Part shown: piece by piece, positions 36,127 through 42,848 of the stretch | Layout: every line of letters starts with the position of its first letter | How positions within the stretch are numbered: position 1 is the stretch's first letter | Source of the DNA: a virus | IMG/VR virus record: IMGVR_UViG_3300032053_000126 | Location: 1-48,239 of that record | Direction: 5' to 3' (one strand) | DNA: 48,239 nucleotides | The notes under the pieces: model-generated | The model's database searches: none | The model's input: only the letters and a program-made list of their open reading frames with translations | What the model was told of the DNA's origin: nothing | Program-made: the position numbers and the translations under genes

Positions 36127-36453
36127 TTATTTTATAATAGGTTCGATATCTATAGGTTCAGTAATAATTCCCTTAATACCATCAATTTTACTTTTAAAAT
36201 CTGCATCTTTTATATAAAGTTCATCAAATATCTGAAGATTATATTCCTTTTCTTTTAATTCAGTATTTAACTGAATTTCCTTATTTTCTAAATCATTATA
36301 AAAAGATACTCTTGACTCTAACCAAACTAAAATATCATTAGATGTAGTTTCTGGCATAAATACATTTGTTTCTTCTATTCCATTACTAAATGAAACAAAT
36401 ACATTAAAGCGATTTTTATTTAAAACAATGTTTGTTATTTTGCTTGTTATCAT
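36127..36453 (-). CDS. Small coiled-coil protein between two fibre genes
   Basis: A 108-residue protein, MITSKITNIVLNKNRFNVFV. A beta-type N-terminal half with FSNGIEETNVFMPETTSND is followed by a charged helix (YNDLENKEIQLNTELKEKEY) and KSKIDGIKGIITEPIDIEP. It lies between two large fibre genes with gaps of 6 and 14 nt. Genes in this position often encode fibre hinges or fibre-assembly helpers, but nothing in the sequence proves this. Confidence 0.5.
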   Translation of the reverse strand: MITSKITNIVLNKNRFNVFVSFSNGIEETNVFMPETTSNDILVWLESRVSFYNDLENKEIQLNTELKEKEYNLQIFDELYIKDADFKSKIDGIKGIITEPIDIEPIIK

Positions 36454-36467
36454 GATTAATGTTTTTT

Positions 36468-38222
36468 TTAAGTTATATGAATTGCTATTATATTTTCGCT
36501 TATATCTCTTTCAAATGTTACTGTTTTATAATGTAAGTTATAGTTATTTATTAACAGAGATGAAACATCATTATTACTATTATATATAAAAGATACATCT
36601 TTTGTGCCTATAGTGTTTATTGTTATTATTCGTGAAACATAATTATCTGAATTATAATAAAATGAAACATCTCCTGTTTTAGGCATATATGTTGCGTAGT
36701 CTAAAGATGCATTAACTGTATTAAATATTGTATTAATAGAACTATTTATATTAGTTCTACTTGCTAAATCATTGTATTCTGCTGTTGATAAATGATAATA
36801 ATCAGTACTTCCAAATAATCCAGCAAGAGTATTATGATCTGTATTTGAACCACTTCCAACTGAACTTATAGTTGTAATATTTATTTTTCTTGGAGTTGCA
36901 GCTAAACTTACTTTTCCCAAATTATTATTTGGAATTTTATATTCCCAAGAAAATTGATAAGAAATAACGCTTTCTGCAATAGGATAACCAGTCATATCAA
37001 AATTTCTTGGATCTTCAGCTTGAGCTAATGCTAATGATGTAAATATAGCACGCCCAGGAATAAGTGCAAATCTAGAATTTCCATAAATATTTGTAAATAA
37101 TAAGTACCAATTATACCATCTATTATTCGTATTAGCTGCTTCAGTTAAACCTGTGCCATTATCCCAATATATTCTATTATTTGGACCATATTTATATGGT
37201 ACTGATGCATCTTCCCATACCCAAGTTGATGCATTGGTTCTGTAATATAATGTATATGCTTTAGTTGAACCATCAGGACGCGTAAACGCTGGAAGAGTTT
37301 CAAACATATCTTCATCTGCAATAATAGCTTCAGAAACTCCAAAAGTATTTGTAGCATTAGTTGTTCCTCCAATGATAGGACCAGAAAGTAATCCTCCACT
37401 AACATATTTTGTTCCTATCGTAAAGTGTAAATATGCATGAGTTCTTCTATCCATTAAAGATTGATGTTTCTCTTCTGAAAGTTGATATATTGGTTCTAAT
37501 GATGAATCCCAATTAATTGTTGCAACTGGAAGAGTATCATCCATTAAAGTCCATGCAGATTGTGAGCTAGAAAGGATTCCATTATCATTATTTATAACAA
37601 TATAATGCATTCCTTTTGCAGGAGGATTTCCGATTAAAACGGATGGATCTGTAGAAAAAGTATAATTGATTCCAGCTCTCATATATCTCCATGTAGAACC
37701 TGTGCGATATAATTGTAAAATATATGTTGATGGATTAAAGGCGATACTTATATCTGTTTCATCAACAAAACCACAACGATTAATATCAATCCAGCGTTTA
37801 TCATCATAATATTTGTTAATAGCGTCTGATGAATTAACACCATTTTCAAATCCAGTTATTTTTCCACTAACAACTAAAGAAGCATCTATTGTCAATAAAC
37901 CTGTCATAGTATCACCTGCTTTATCAACTTTTAATGCTAATGAGGCATCTACGTCTATTTTAAGCGCAAAACTTGCATCAACATGTGAAATAGTTGCGTA
38001 TTTATCTAAACCAGCTATAGAATTTAAACTAGCTTCTAAAAAACCATTATTCCAAATAAAATCATTACTTAAAGAAGCATCTGAAATATAGTTAATTAAC
38101 GTTGCAGAATCCGCAATATTTAATAAATTACCGCTGCCATCATAATAAAATCCATCGCTTGCGTGTTGCACTAAATTTTGATATGTTGCAGATACAAATT
38201 TTCCAGTTAATTCTACGCCCAT
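36468..38222 (-). CDS. Tail fibre protein
   Basis: A 584-residue fibre. The N-terminus (MGVELTGKFVSATYQNLVQH) precedes shaft-like repeats with HVDASFALKIDVDASLALKV, then AGDTMTGLLTIDASLVVSGK, the latter being the common fibre 'GDTMTG.L.i' repeat. The middle holds a globular beta domain (WRYMRAGINYTF, GMHYIVINNDNG, TKAYTLYYRTN). The C-terminus has two related segments, DVSFYYNSDNYVSRIITI and DVSFIYNSNNDVSSLLIN, ending in a strand-rich tip. It is the first gene of the second minus-strand fibre block, opposite the 38272 gene across a 49-nt divergent gap with a palindrome. Confidence 0.75.
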   Translation of the reverse strand: MGVELTGKFVSATYQNLVQHASDGFYYDGSGNLLNIADSATLINYISDASLSNDFIWNNGFLEASLNSIAGLDKYATISHVDASFALKIDVDASLALKVDKAGDTMTGLLTIDASLVVSGKITGFENGVNSSDAINKYYDDKRWIDINRCGFVDETDISIAFNPSTYILQLYRTGSTWRYMRAGINYTFSTDPSVLIGNPPAKGMHYIVINNDNGILSSSQSAWTLMDDTLPVATINWDSSLEPIYQLSEEKHQSLMDRRTHAYLHFTIGTKYVSGGLLSGPIIGGTTNATNTFGVSEAIIADEDMFETLPAFTRPDGSTKAYTLYYRTNASTWVWEDASVPYKYGPNNRIYWDNGTGLTEAANTNNRWYNWYLLFTNIYGNSRFALIPGRAIFTSLALAQAEDPRNFDMTGYPIAESVISYQFSWEYKIPNNNLGKVSLAATPRKINITTISSVGSGSNTDHNTLAGLFGSTDYYHLSTAEYNDLASRTNINSSINTIFNTVNASLDYATYMPKTGDVSFYYNSDNYVSRIITINTIGTKDVSFIYNSNNDVSSLLINNYNLHYKTVTFERDISENIIAIHIT

Positions 38223-38235
38223 GTAAATATATTTT

Positions 38236-38255
38236 TATAGAATATATATTCTATA
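38236..38255. promoter_or_regulatory. Perfect 20-bp palindrome between divergent genes
   Basis: TATAGAATATATATTCTATA is a perfect inverted repeat, centred in the 49-nt gap between the minus-strand fibre gene (start 38222) and the plus-strand gene at 38272. A dyad here could be an operator for a dimeric regulator, or two face-to-face promoter boxes. The sequence is A/T-only except for one G-C pair per arm, so chance cannot be fully excluded. Confidence 0.4.
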
Positions 38256-38271
38256 TGAAAATAACATAACT

Positions 38272-38616
38272 ATGTTTCAATACTATAACTGGCAAGAAGT
38301 AAATATTAACTGGGAAAATGTTGATATGAACTGGGAAGATGTTGGATTTTTAATCAATGAGGTTTTCCCTTTAATGAGTGGTACTGCACCACTTGGCGGG
38401 CCTATTCATAAAAAAGATTTAAAGAAACTTAATGAACTTCCAGAAGAAAAGAAACGTCATATTATTAAAATAGTGTGTAAAATTACAGGCGAAGATGAAT
38501 ATATATCTTATAAATATAAAAATGAAGACATAAAGATAACGGCAGATCACATTAATATTATTCGTGATCAATTATTTAAAAATAAAATTAAAGTAAATGT
38601 ACACAATATTTCTTGA
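38272..38616 (+). CDS. Small conserved virion-type protein, unknown
   Basis: A 114-residue protein, MFQYYNWQEVNINWENVDMN. The N-terminus has three evenly spaced W-(E/Q)-(D/N/E)-V motifs (NWQEV, NWENV, NWEDV), a small tandem repeat. The C-terminal part is helical and charged (HKKDLKKLNELPEEKKRHII), followed by strands. It overlaps the next gene by 20 nt. The function is unknown. Its place between fibre and head-type genes suggests a structural or assembly role. Confidence 0.55.
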   Translation: MFQYYNWQEVNINWENVDMNWEDVGFLINEVFPLMSGTAPLGGPIHKKDLKKLNELPEEKKRHIIKIVCKITGEDEYISYKYKNEDIKITADHINIIRDQLFKNKIKVNVHNIS

Positions 38617-39163
38617 TAAATCTAAAGTTTTTGAATGTAATGTTAACATTGAAGGCGCCTCTTTATCTCAAAGTGAAGCTCGACTTCTTTTAGAAACTGA
38701 AAATTTTACATTATCTTTTAAAGGTGAAATTAAATCTGATGGTACTGTTAAAATTCCAATAAACAAACTAAAAGGCATTCTTAAAGAAAACTTTACAGGT
38801 AATATTTCTTTAGAAGTAATAGCAGAAGACACAGTGTTTGTTCCTTGGAAATCTGAATATCATACAGATGTATCTAAAAAAGTAGAAGTTAAATTTGATA
38901 ATGAATTAAAAGAAAGTGAAAAACCTGTAGAAACTATAAAACCTAAAATGTCATTTTCTATAAAACCTGATGAATTTGATACTAAAATTCACATAAACGA
39001 AATATTTAAGATATTAAGTAAAAATAATGTAAGTAAGAAAACTCTTTCTACTAATATGCCAATTTTTAATAAATTAGTTGAAACATATTGTACATTAAAT
39101 TCTATAAATGATGCTTCAAATGTAGGTAGTATTAAAAGACAATTATTAAAGGATATAAAATAA
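38597..39163 (+). CDS. Conserved hypothetical protein, possible head or core protein
   Basis: A 188-residue protein. The N-terminal 100 residues are a beta domain (VNIEGASLSQSEARLLLETE, FTLSFKGEIKSDGTVKIPIN, KLKGILKENFTGNISLEVIA). From memory it resembles a domain recurring in marine T4-like phages, but I cannot name its job. A charged linker follows, then a C-terminal helical segment (IHINEIFKILSKNNVSKKTL). It overlaps the upstream gene by 20 nt and precedes the acidic 77-residue protein by 8 nt. The three may act together in prohead assembly, which is a guess from context. Confidence 0.55.
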   Translation: MYTIFLDKSKVFECNVNIEGASLSQSEARLLLETENFTLSFKGEIKSDGTVKIPINKLKGILKENFTGNISLEVIAEDTVFVPWKSEYHTDVSKKVEVKFDNELKESEKPVETIKPKMSFSIKPDEFDTKIHINEIFKILSKNNVSKKTLSTNMPIFNKLVETYCTLNSINDASNVGSIKRQLLKDIK

Positions 39164-39171
39164 GATCACAT

Positions 39172-39405
39172 ATGAAAAAACTTATTAAACCTTGGGAAGG
39201 CAATCCTTCAGAAATAGAAAATTTCTATGATGATATTAATGAAGCTACTAAATTAGAACCAGATTTAGGTGGAGAAATTGATGATGATACTCACAAACTT
39301 TTGAAAAAAGACGAAGATAAAGATGAAAATGAATTAGAAGGATTTGAAAAAGAAATAACAGAAGAAGCAGATCCTTACGCAGATATCTTAAAAGATTTAA
39401 AATAA
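39172..39405 (+). CDS. Short acidic protein with protease-site-like motifs
   Basis: A 77-residue, very acidic protein, MKKLIKPWEGNPSEIENFYD. It contains DDINEATK (INE before Ala, as in the tag) and later KEITEEADPYADI. The composition, size and possible Φ-x-E cut sites recall the small prohead-core proteins of T4, which the gp21 protease digests. No homology can be shown. It is the last gene before a 46-nt gap that holds a promoter-like box. Confidence 0.5.
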   Translation: MKKLIKPWEGNPSEIENFYDDINEATKLEPDLGGEIDDDTHKLLKKDEDKDENELEGFEKEITEEADPYADILKDLK

Positions 39406-39439
39406 TTCCTAATTATTTTTTTGTGTCAAATATATTGAT

Positions 39440-39447
39440 TATATTTG
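39440..39447 (+). promoter_or_regulatory. TATATTTG, Bacteroidota-type -7 box
   Basis: TATATTTG fits the TAnnTTTG -7 consensus of Bacteroidota promoters. TTTG at 39420-39423 could serve as a -33 element, although the 16-nt spacing is shorter than usual. Only four bases separate the box from the ATG at 39452, so a transcript from here would be almost leaderless. Confidence 0.3.
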
Positions 39448-39451
39448 TACC

Positions 39452-39886
39452 ATGATAAAACATCTCTCTCCTAAATCAGAAGATGAGTTACGACTATACT
39501 ATACTCATTTAAATTCACGAAGAAAAATGGAAGTTGGATGTGACGATGGTTTAATATGGCTAGTTGAAGATGCTCTTGAACAAGTTAAACAAACATTTTC
39601 TATTTCTTGCGACATTAATGGTAATCATATAAAACATCTTACTGAAGATAACATCAAAGAACAATTACGTTGGGGTTTACTTTGTGCAAGTTATAATGGC
39701 CAAATTGAAATAGTTAAATATTTAATAGAACAAGGAGCTGTTCCAGACAAATTAGTTTATATATGGGCATATGATAATCCAAGGGTGCCCGATGTAAGAA
39801 AAAAAGAAATATGTAAATTATTAAGGTATCATAGTAAACTATTAAGGTATCATAGAAAACTTAGCCAAGTTTCGTGCTTAAAATAA
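39452..39886 (+). CDS. Ankyrin-like protein starting with the truncated tag (MIKHLSPKSEDE)
   Basis: A 144-residue protein beginning MIKHLSPKSEDELRLYYTHL. This matches the tag of its relatives (AIKHLxPRSEDEL), but the part before IKHL (MKAKxxNEA) is missing and upstream codons do not supply it. An ankyrin-type unit follows (LRWGLLCASYNGQIEIVKYL, then IEQGAVPDK). The C-terminus holds a duplicated heptad (LLRYHSK, LLRYHRK) from a 21-nt tandem repeat. Compared with tagged paralogues it equals the form expected after tag cleavage, with Met in place of Ala. It may act inside the infected cell without being packaged. That is inference. Confidence 0.7.
   Translation: MIKHLSPKSEDELRLYYTHLNSRRKMEVGCDDGLIWLVEDALEQVKQTFSISCDINGNHIKHLTEDNIKEQLRWGLLCASYNGQIEIVKYLIEQGAVPDKLVYIWAYDNPRVPDVRKKEICKLLRYHSKLLRYHRKLSQVSCLK
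39821..39862 (+). repeat. 21-nt tandem duplication at the end of an ankyrin-like gene
   Basis: Two 21-nt units (39821-39841 and 39842-39862) share TTAAGGTATCATAG and encode LLRYHSK and LLRYHRK. It is an in-frame duplication. Confidence 0.8.
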
Positions 39887-39900
39887 CAAATACACGTAAA

Positions 39901-41055
39901 ATGGCAATAAAACACCTTACACCCAAATCAAGAGAAGAAATACAATCAGCAGTATTAGATAGTCCGGCTTCATTAGAAAAAATTAATTTACTTAATAGTA
40001 ATTATATTGAAGTTACAAAAGAAGAAGCTCTTCAATTAGTTGATGAACTTCCAATTTATGAAAAATTAAGATTTGCATTAAAAGTAAACAATGTTGAAAT
40101 AGTTAAGAAAATTCTTGATACTAGTTGTAAAAGTATAACTCCTGCTAAAAGAATTATTACGTATTTTAATAAAGACGATAAGCCTGTAACTGCAATAACA
40201 TTTAATCAATTAGATGAAATTCTTACATGGGCCTTTAAATATAAGCAAGATGATATAATAGAATATATTAAAAAAAATCTTAAAAAAATTGTTAAAGACA
40301 TCACGTCATTCGAAAGAATACAATTTGCAATGCATGTGAATGATATGGCTTTAATAAAAAAATATATCTATGATGTTGACAAGAATAAATTACAAACTTT
40401 TGAAGCAGAAGCTATTTTAAGATGGATTGTTGCAAATAATCACGATGATATTTTATCTAATCTTATTAAAAAAATAAAAATTTCAGAATTTAGAGAAGAT
40501 TATCTAAGACTTATTATTCAAAAAATTATCTTTCAACCTGCAAGTGAAAAAATGGTTAGAATGATGTTAGATGCAGGTATGGATGTTCATATGGATATGG
40601 ATTATCCTTTAGTTGAAGCTTGTAATATGCAAAAAATTAATTTAGCTAAGTTATTAATAGAATATGGAGCAAATATACATGCGCAAGGCGAAATATGCTT
40701 AAGAAATGCGTGTATAATGGGAAATATAGAAATTATTAAAATGCTTTTACATTTAGATGCTGATATACATGCAGAAAATGATGAAGCATTAAGACTAGCT
40801 GCGGCTAATGGACGAACAGAATTAGTTAAGTTACTTATTGCTGCTGGCGCAAATGTAAAAGCACATAATTATTTAGCTATTTATTGGGCAGAATATAATC
40901 GACATACAGAAATTGTAAATATACTAAAAGCTGAACAAACAAGAATTGAAGAAACTAAAAGACTTATAAATCTAGCGAAAAATGAGCAAAAGAGACATAG
41001 CAAAACCAAAACAAAAAGAAAAAATTATAAGACTTCCAATATCGAAATTCATTAG
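39901..41055 (+). CDS. Ankyrin-repeat protein, tag without its prosegment
   Basis: A 384-residue protein from the ATG at 39901: MAIKHLTPKSREEIQSAVLD. A GTG at 39874 would add nine residues with no better start signal. The N-terminal half has degenerate helix-pair repeats (LPIYEKLRFALKVNNVEIVK, TSFERIQFAMHVNDMALIKK). The C-terminal half has clear ankyrin repeats: LLIEYGANIHAQGEICLRNA, MLLHLDADIHAENDEALRLA, AANGRTELVKLLIAAGANVK. The tail is Lys-rich. Ankyrin repeats bind proteins. The start is Met plus exactly the residues that would follow cleavage of the NE/AIKHL tag. The gene's 3' end overlaps the antisense HNH gene by 4 nt. A host-directed binding protein is a reasonable inference. Confidence 0.8.
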   Translation: MAIKHLTPKSREEIQSAVLDSPASLEKINLLNSNYIEVTKEEALQLVDELPIYEKLRFALKVNNVEIVKKILDTSCKSITPAKRIITYFNKDDKPVTAITFNQLDEILTWAFKYKQDDIIEYIKKNLKKIVKDITSFERIQFAMHVNDMALIKKYIYDVDKNKLQTFEAEAILRWIVANNHDDILSNLIKKIKISEFREDYLRLIIQKIIFQPASEKMVRMMLDAGMDVHMDMDYPLVEACNMQKINLAKLLIEYGANIHAQGEICLRNACIMGNIEIIKMLLHLDADIHAENDEALRLAAANGRTELVKLLIAAGANVKAHNYLAIYWAEYNRHTEIVNILKAEQTRIEETKRLINLAKNEQKRHSKTKTKRKNYKTSNIEIH

Positions 41056-41831
41056 TTTATGTTCATTTTACAATTAATACCATGCCATTTTTTATAATTC
41101 ATTTTATCTATTAATTTATTACAATGCATACATAATTGTTTTGGAGAATTTTTATTTCGTTCACTGAGTTGTTTTCTTTGTTCAATAGTACGTTTTTTTC
41201 CTTTATTAGCTTTACTAATTTTATTTTTTTTAACTTGACTACATATTTTACCTCGTGATCCATCTCCTATTTTCTTTTTCCATTCTGCAGAAAGTTTTTT
41301 TCCTTTATTTGGCGATATTTTTCCTTTATGTGATTCACTTAAATGTATTTTATGTTCGATGGATAGTTTTTTTCCTATTTTTTTATTTCTCATTTTTAAT
41401 TTTGATTGAATATTATGATGTTTTCCAAACATAGGATGATCCTTTCCTTTTTGAATATATTTATGCGCATTTTTCATTTTAATTTTTGTTTCTTCAGAAA
41501 CTGGAATTTCGCATATTAATATTTTAATTTTTTCATATGTTCGTGCTGATATTTTATATAAATTAAATTTAATGGAATGTTGAAATCTTCTCAATGCTAA
41601 TCGCATACCTCTATTATTAGGATATATGCGTGTTAATAATAAATGACAAACAAAATGTTCTCTTGTAGTTAATAAAACTAAATTATTTTTTTCATCTGTT
41701 CCATTTAAATTTTTGGGAACAATATGATGGCACTCATAATATACATAATTTGAGTCTGATTTATTTAATTTTTTGCGATTATCTTTTTCAGAGTTATTTA
41801 TTATGTTATTGTAAATTTTTAAATAATTCAT
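41052..41831 (-). CDS. HNH homing endonuclease with NUMOD3-type repeats
   Basis: A 259-residue protein that appears intact. The HNH core is at about residues 30-70: YYECHHIVPKNLNGTDEKNN then LVLLTTREHFVCHLLLTRIY. Beyond residue 115 there are at least four DNA-binding NUMOD3-like units (HPMFGKHH, LSESHKGKISPNKGKKLS, SKANKGKKRTIEQRKQLSE). A C-terminal CxxC finger (CMHCNKLIDKMNYKKWHG, then INC) is shared with the degraded GIY-YIG frame at 26855-27307. It is encoded antisense between the ankyrin gene, whose stop it overlaps, and the topoisomerase gene, from which it diverges. It probably targets a nearby conserved gene such as the topoisomerase locus. Confidence 0.85.
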   Translation of the reverse strand: MNYLKIYNNIINNSEKDNRKKLNKSDSNYVYYECHHIVPKNLNGTDEKNNLVLLTTREHFVCHLLLTRIYPNNRGMRLALRRFQHSIKFNLYKISARTYEKIKILICEIPVSEETKIKMKNAHKYIQKGKDHPMFGKHHNIQSKLKMRNKKIGKKLSIEHKIHLSESHKGKISPNKGKKLSAEWKKKIGDGSRGKICSQVKKNKISKANKGKKRTIEQRKQLSERNKNSPKQLCMHCNKLIDKMNYKKWHGINCKMNIN

Positions 41832-41890
41832 AAAACTTTAAGTTTATTTTATTATATATATTTATACATTTATCTCAAAAATAAGCATTA

Positions 41891-42436
41891 ATGAAAAATA
41901 TAGGAAAAAATACTAATAAGAAATCGGAACGAATAATTAAATTGTGTATTTCGAAATTCATTGATACAAAATTTCGAGATTATGCATTATATGTCCTTAC
42001 TAGCCGAGGGATCCCTTCGTTTTATGATGCGTTAACTCCTGTTCAAAGATATATTCTTAAAAATACTCCTTCATCATTCGTTAAAACTTTAACTGTAGTA
42101 GGAAAAGTCATACAAGACGGCTATCACCATGGAGATTGTCTTGATGGAAACACAAAAATTAATTTAGCTGATAATACTCAAATAACTATTAGAAAATGGT
42201 TTGAAGAATATCCAGATGCTATTTTAATGATTAGATCTATTGATGAAAATGAAAATGAAGTGATAGGTATAGGTCATTCTCCACGTATAGGTCAAGAAAC
42301 AAATGACTATCTTGAAATCGAATTAGAAAATGGAGAAATTATAAAGTGTACCAAAAACCATCCATTTTTAGTAAATGAAAAATGGATTAAAGCAGAAGAT
42401 TTAAAAGAAAATGATGAGTTATATACATTAACTTAA
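41891..42436 (+). CDS. 52: DNA topoisomerase II subunit gp52-like, N-terminal part fused to an intein N-half
   Basis: A 181-residue product. Residues 1-82 match the start of the GyrA/gp52 breakage-reunion domain: FRDYALYVLTSRGIPSFYDA, LTPVQRYIL, VVGKVIQDGYHHGD. At residue 83 the topoisomerase stops, exactly before the expected Ser of HGDS, and an intein begins: CLDGNTKINLADNT (block A) and GEIIKCTKNHPFLVNEKWIK (block B with TxxH-like KNHP). The protein ends 99 residues into the intein. The rest of the topoisomerase is encoded at 42732-44039 behind the intein C-half. The two products should join by protein trans-splicing into about 478 residues, near T4 gp52 size. The HNH gene diverges upstream. 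Confidence 0.85.
   Translation: MKNIGKNTNKKSERIIKLCISKFIDTKFRDYALYVLTSRGIPSFYDALTPVQRYILKNTPSSFVKTLTVVGKVIQDGYHHGDCLDGNTKINLADNTQITIRKWFEEYPDAILMIRSIDENENEVIGIGHSPRIGQETNDYLEIELENGEIIKCTKNHPFLVNEKWIKAEDLKENDELYTLT
42137..42433 (+). other. Split intein, N-half (IntN, 99 aa)
   Basis: IntN starts with Cys1 (TGT at 42137-42139) in CLDGNTKI and runs to the stop codon. Its length is close to the roughly 100 residues of known split IntN pieces. Block B is CTKNHPFLV. The insertion point is inside the conserved HGD/S motif of the topoisomerase. Confidence 0.8.
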
Positions 42437-42731
42437 TATTTTACGCTAGTGGTTATAGAAAATATCATAAAAAATGTGAAATATGTAGAAAAGAAATTTT
42501 TATTCAAGCAAGAACATGTAAAAAATGTGCATACGAGTTAAGAAAACAAAGTTGGAAAAAAACGTGTAATTCAGAACATAATTTTTTAAAAATTCTTCTT
42601 CACGAAAACAATGGGAAAATAGATTATTAAATAAGAAGGAATAATAAATGTTTGGCAAAGAAAAGAAGTAAAAGAAAAAAGTAAACAGACATTAAAACAG
42701 AAATATAATAATGATTATCAAAATTTTTTAG
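42437..42731 (+). pseudogene. Decayed homing-endonuclease remnant between the split intein halves
   Basis: This 295-nt stretch has no intact gene but shows coding-like pieces in different frames. One piece (about 42445-42630) reads ASGYRKYHKKCEICRKE and then TCKKCAYELRKQSWKKTCNS, a four-Cys finger. Another (about 42584-42644) reads SSRKQWENRLLNKKE. A third (42647-42760, overlapping the next start) reads NVWQRKEVKEKSKQTLKQKY, a phrase typical of phage homing endonucleases of the Vsr-like type. Several frameshifts separate them. The best reading is a dead endonuclease that once mobilised the intein. Confidence 0.6.
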
Positions 42732-42848
42732 ATGAAAATAAAATCAATCAAACTAATTAAATCAGATATACCAATAAAATTTTATGATATAACAGTAGAT
42801 GATTATCATAATTTTTCTATTAGTAATACTAATATTATAGTTCATAAT
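42732..42848 (+). other. Split intein, C-half (IntC, 39 aa)
   Basis: IntC begins at its own ATG and ends with Asn at 42846-42848, followed by Ser (TCT) as the first C-extein residue. Key features are the conserved YDI-x-V and the His-Asn terminus. Its size is like natural IntC pieces of about 36-40 residues. Confidence 0.8.

Noticed and set aside
36127-36453. Tail-fibre assembly chaperone
   Set aside because: Only position and a coiled coil support this, and no chaperone motif is visible. Left as a small coiled-coil protein.
277-38222. D-x-S triplets as the Bacteroidota O-glycosylation motif
   Set aside because: That motif is D-(S/T)-(A/I/L/V/M/T), with the Ser or Thr second. The excess here has Ser in third place, so it does not fit.
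39874-39900. GTG start adding nine residues to the ankyrin gene
   Set aside because: The ATG at 39901 begins exactly at the conserved AIKHL block, and the added residues do not restore the NEA tag. The GTG cannot be excluded.
42437-42731. A group I intron splitting the topoisomerase gene
   Set aside because: Both flanking frames contain intein blocks (Cys1, KNHP, FYDITV, HN/S) in translated sequence, and the halves have their own stop and start codons. A split intein explains this without an intron.
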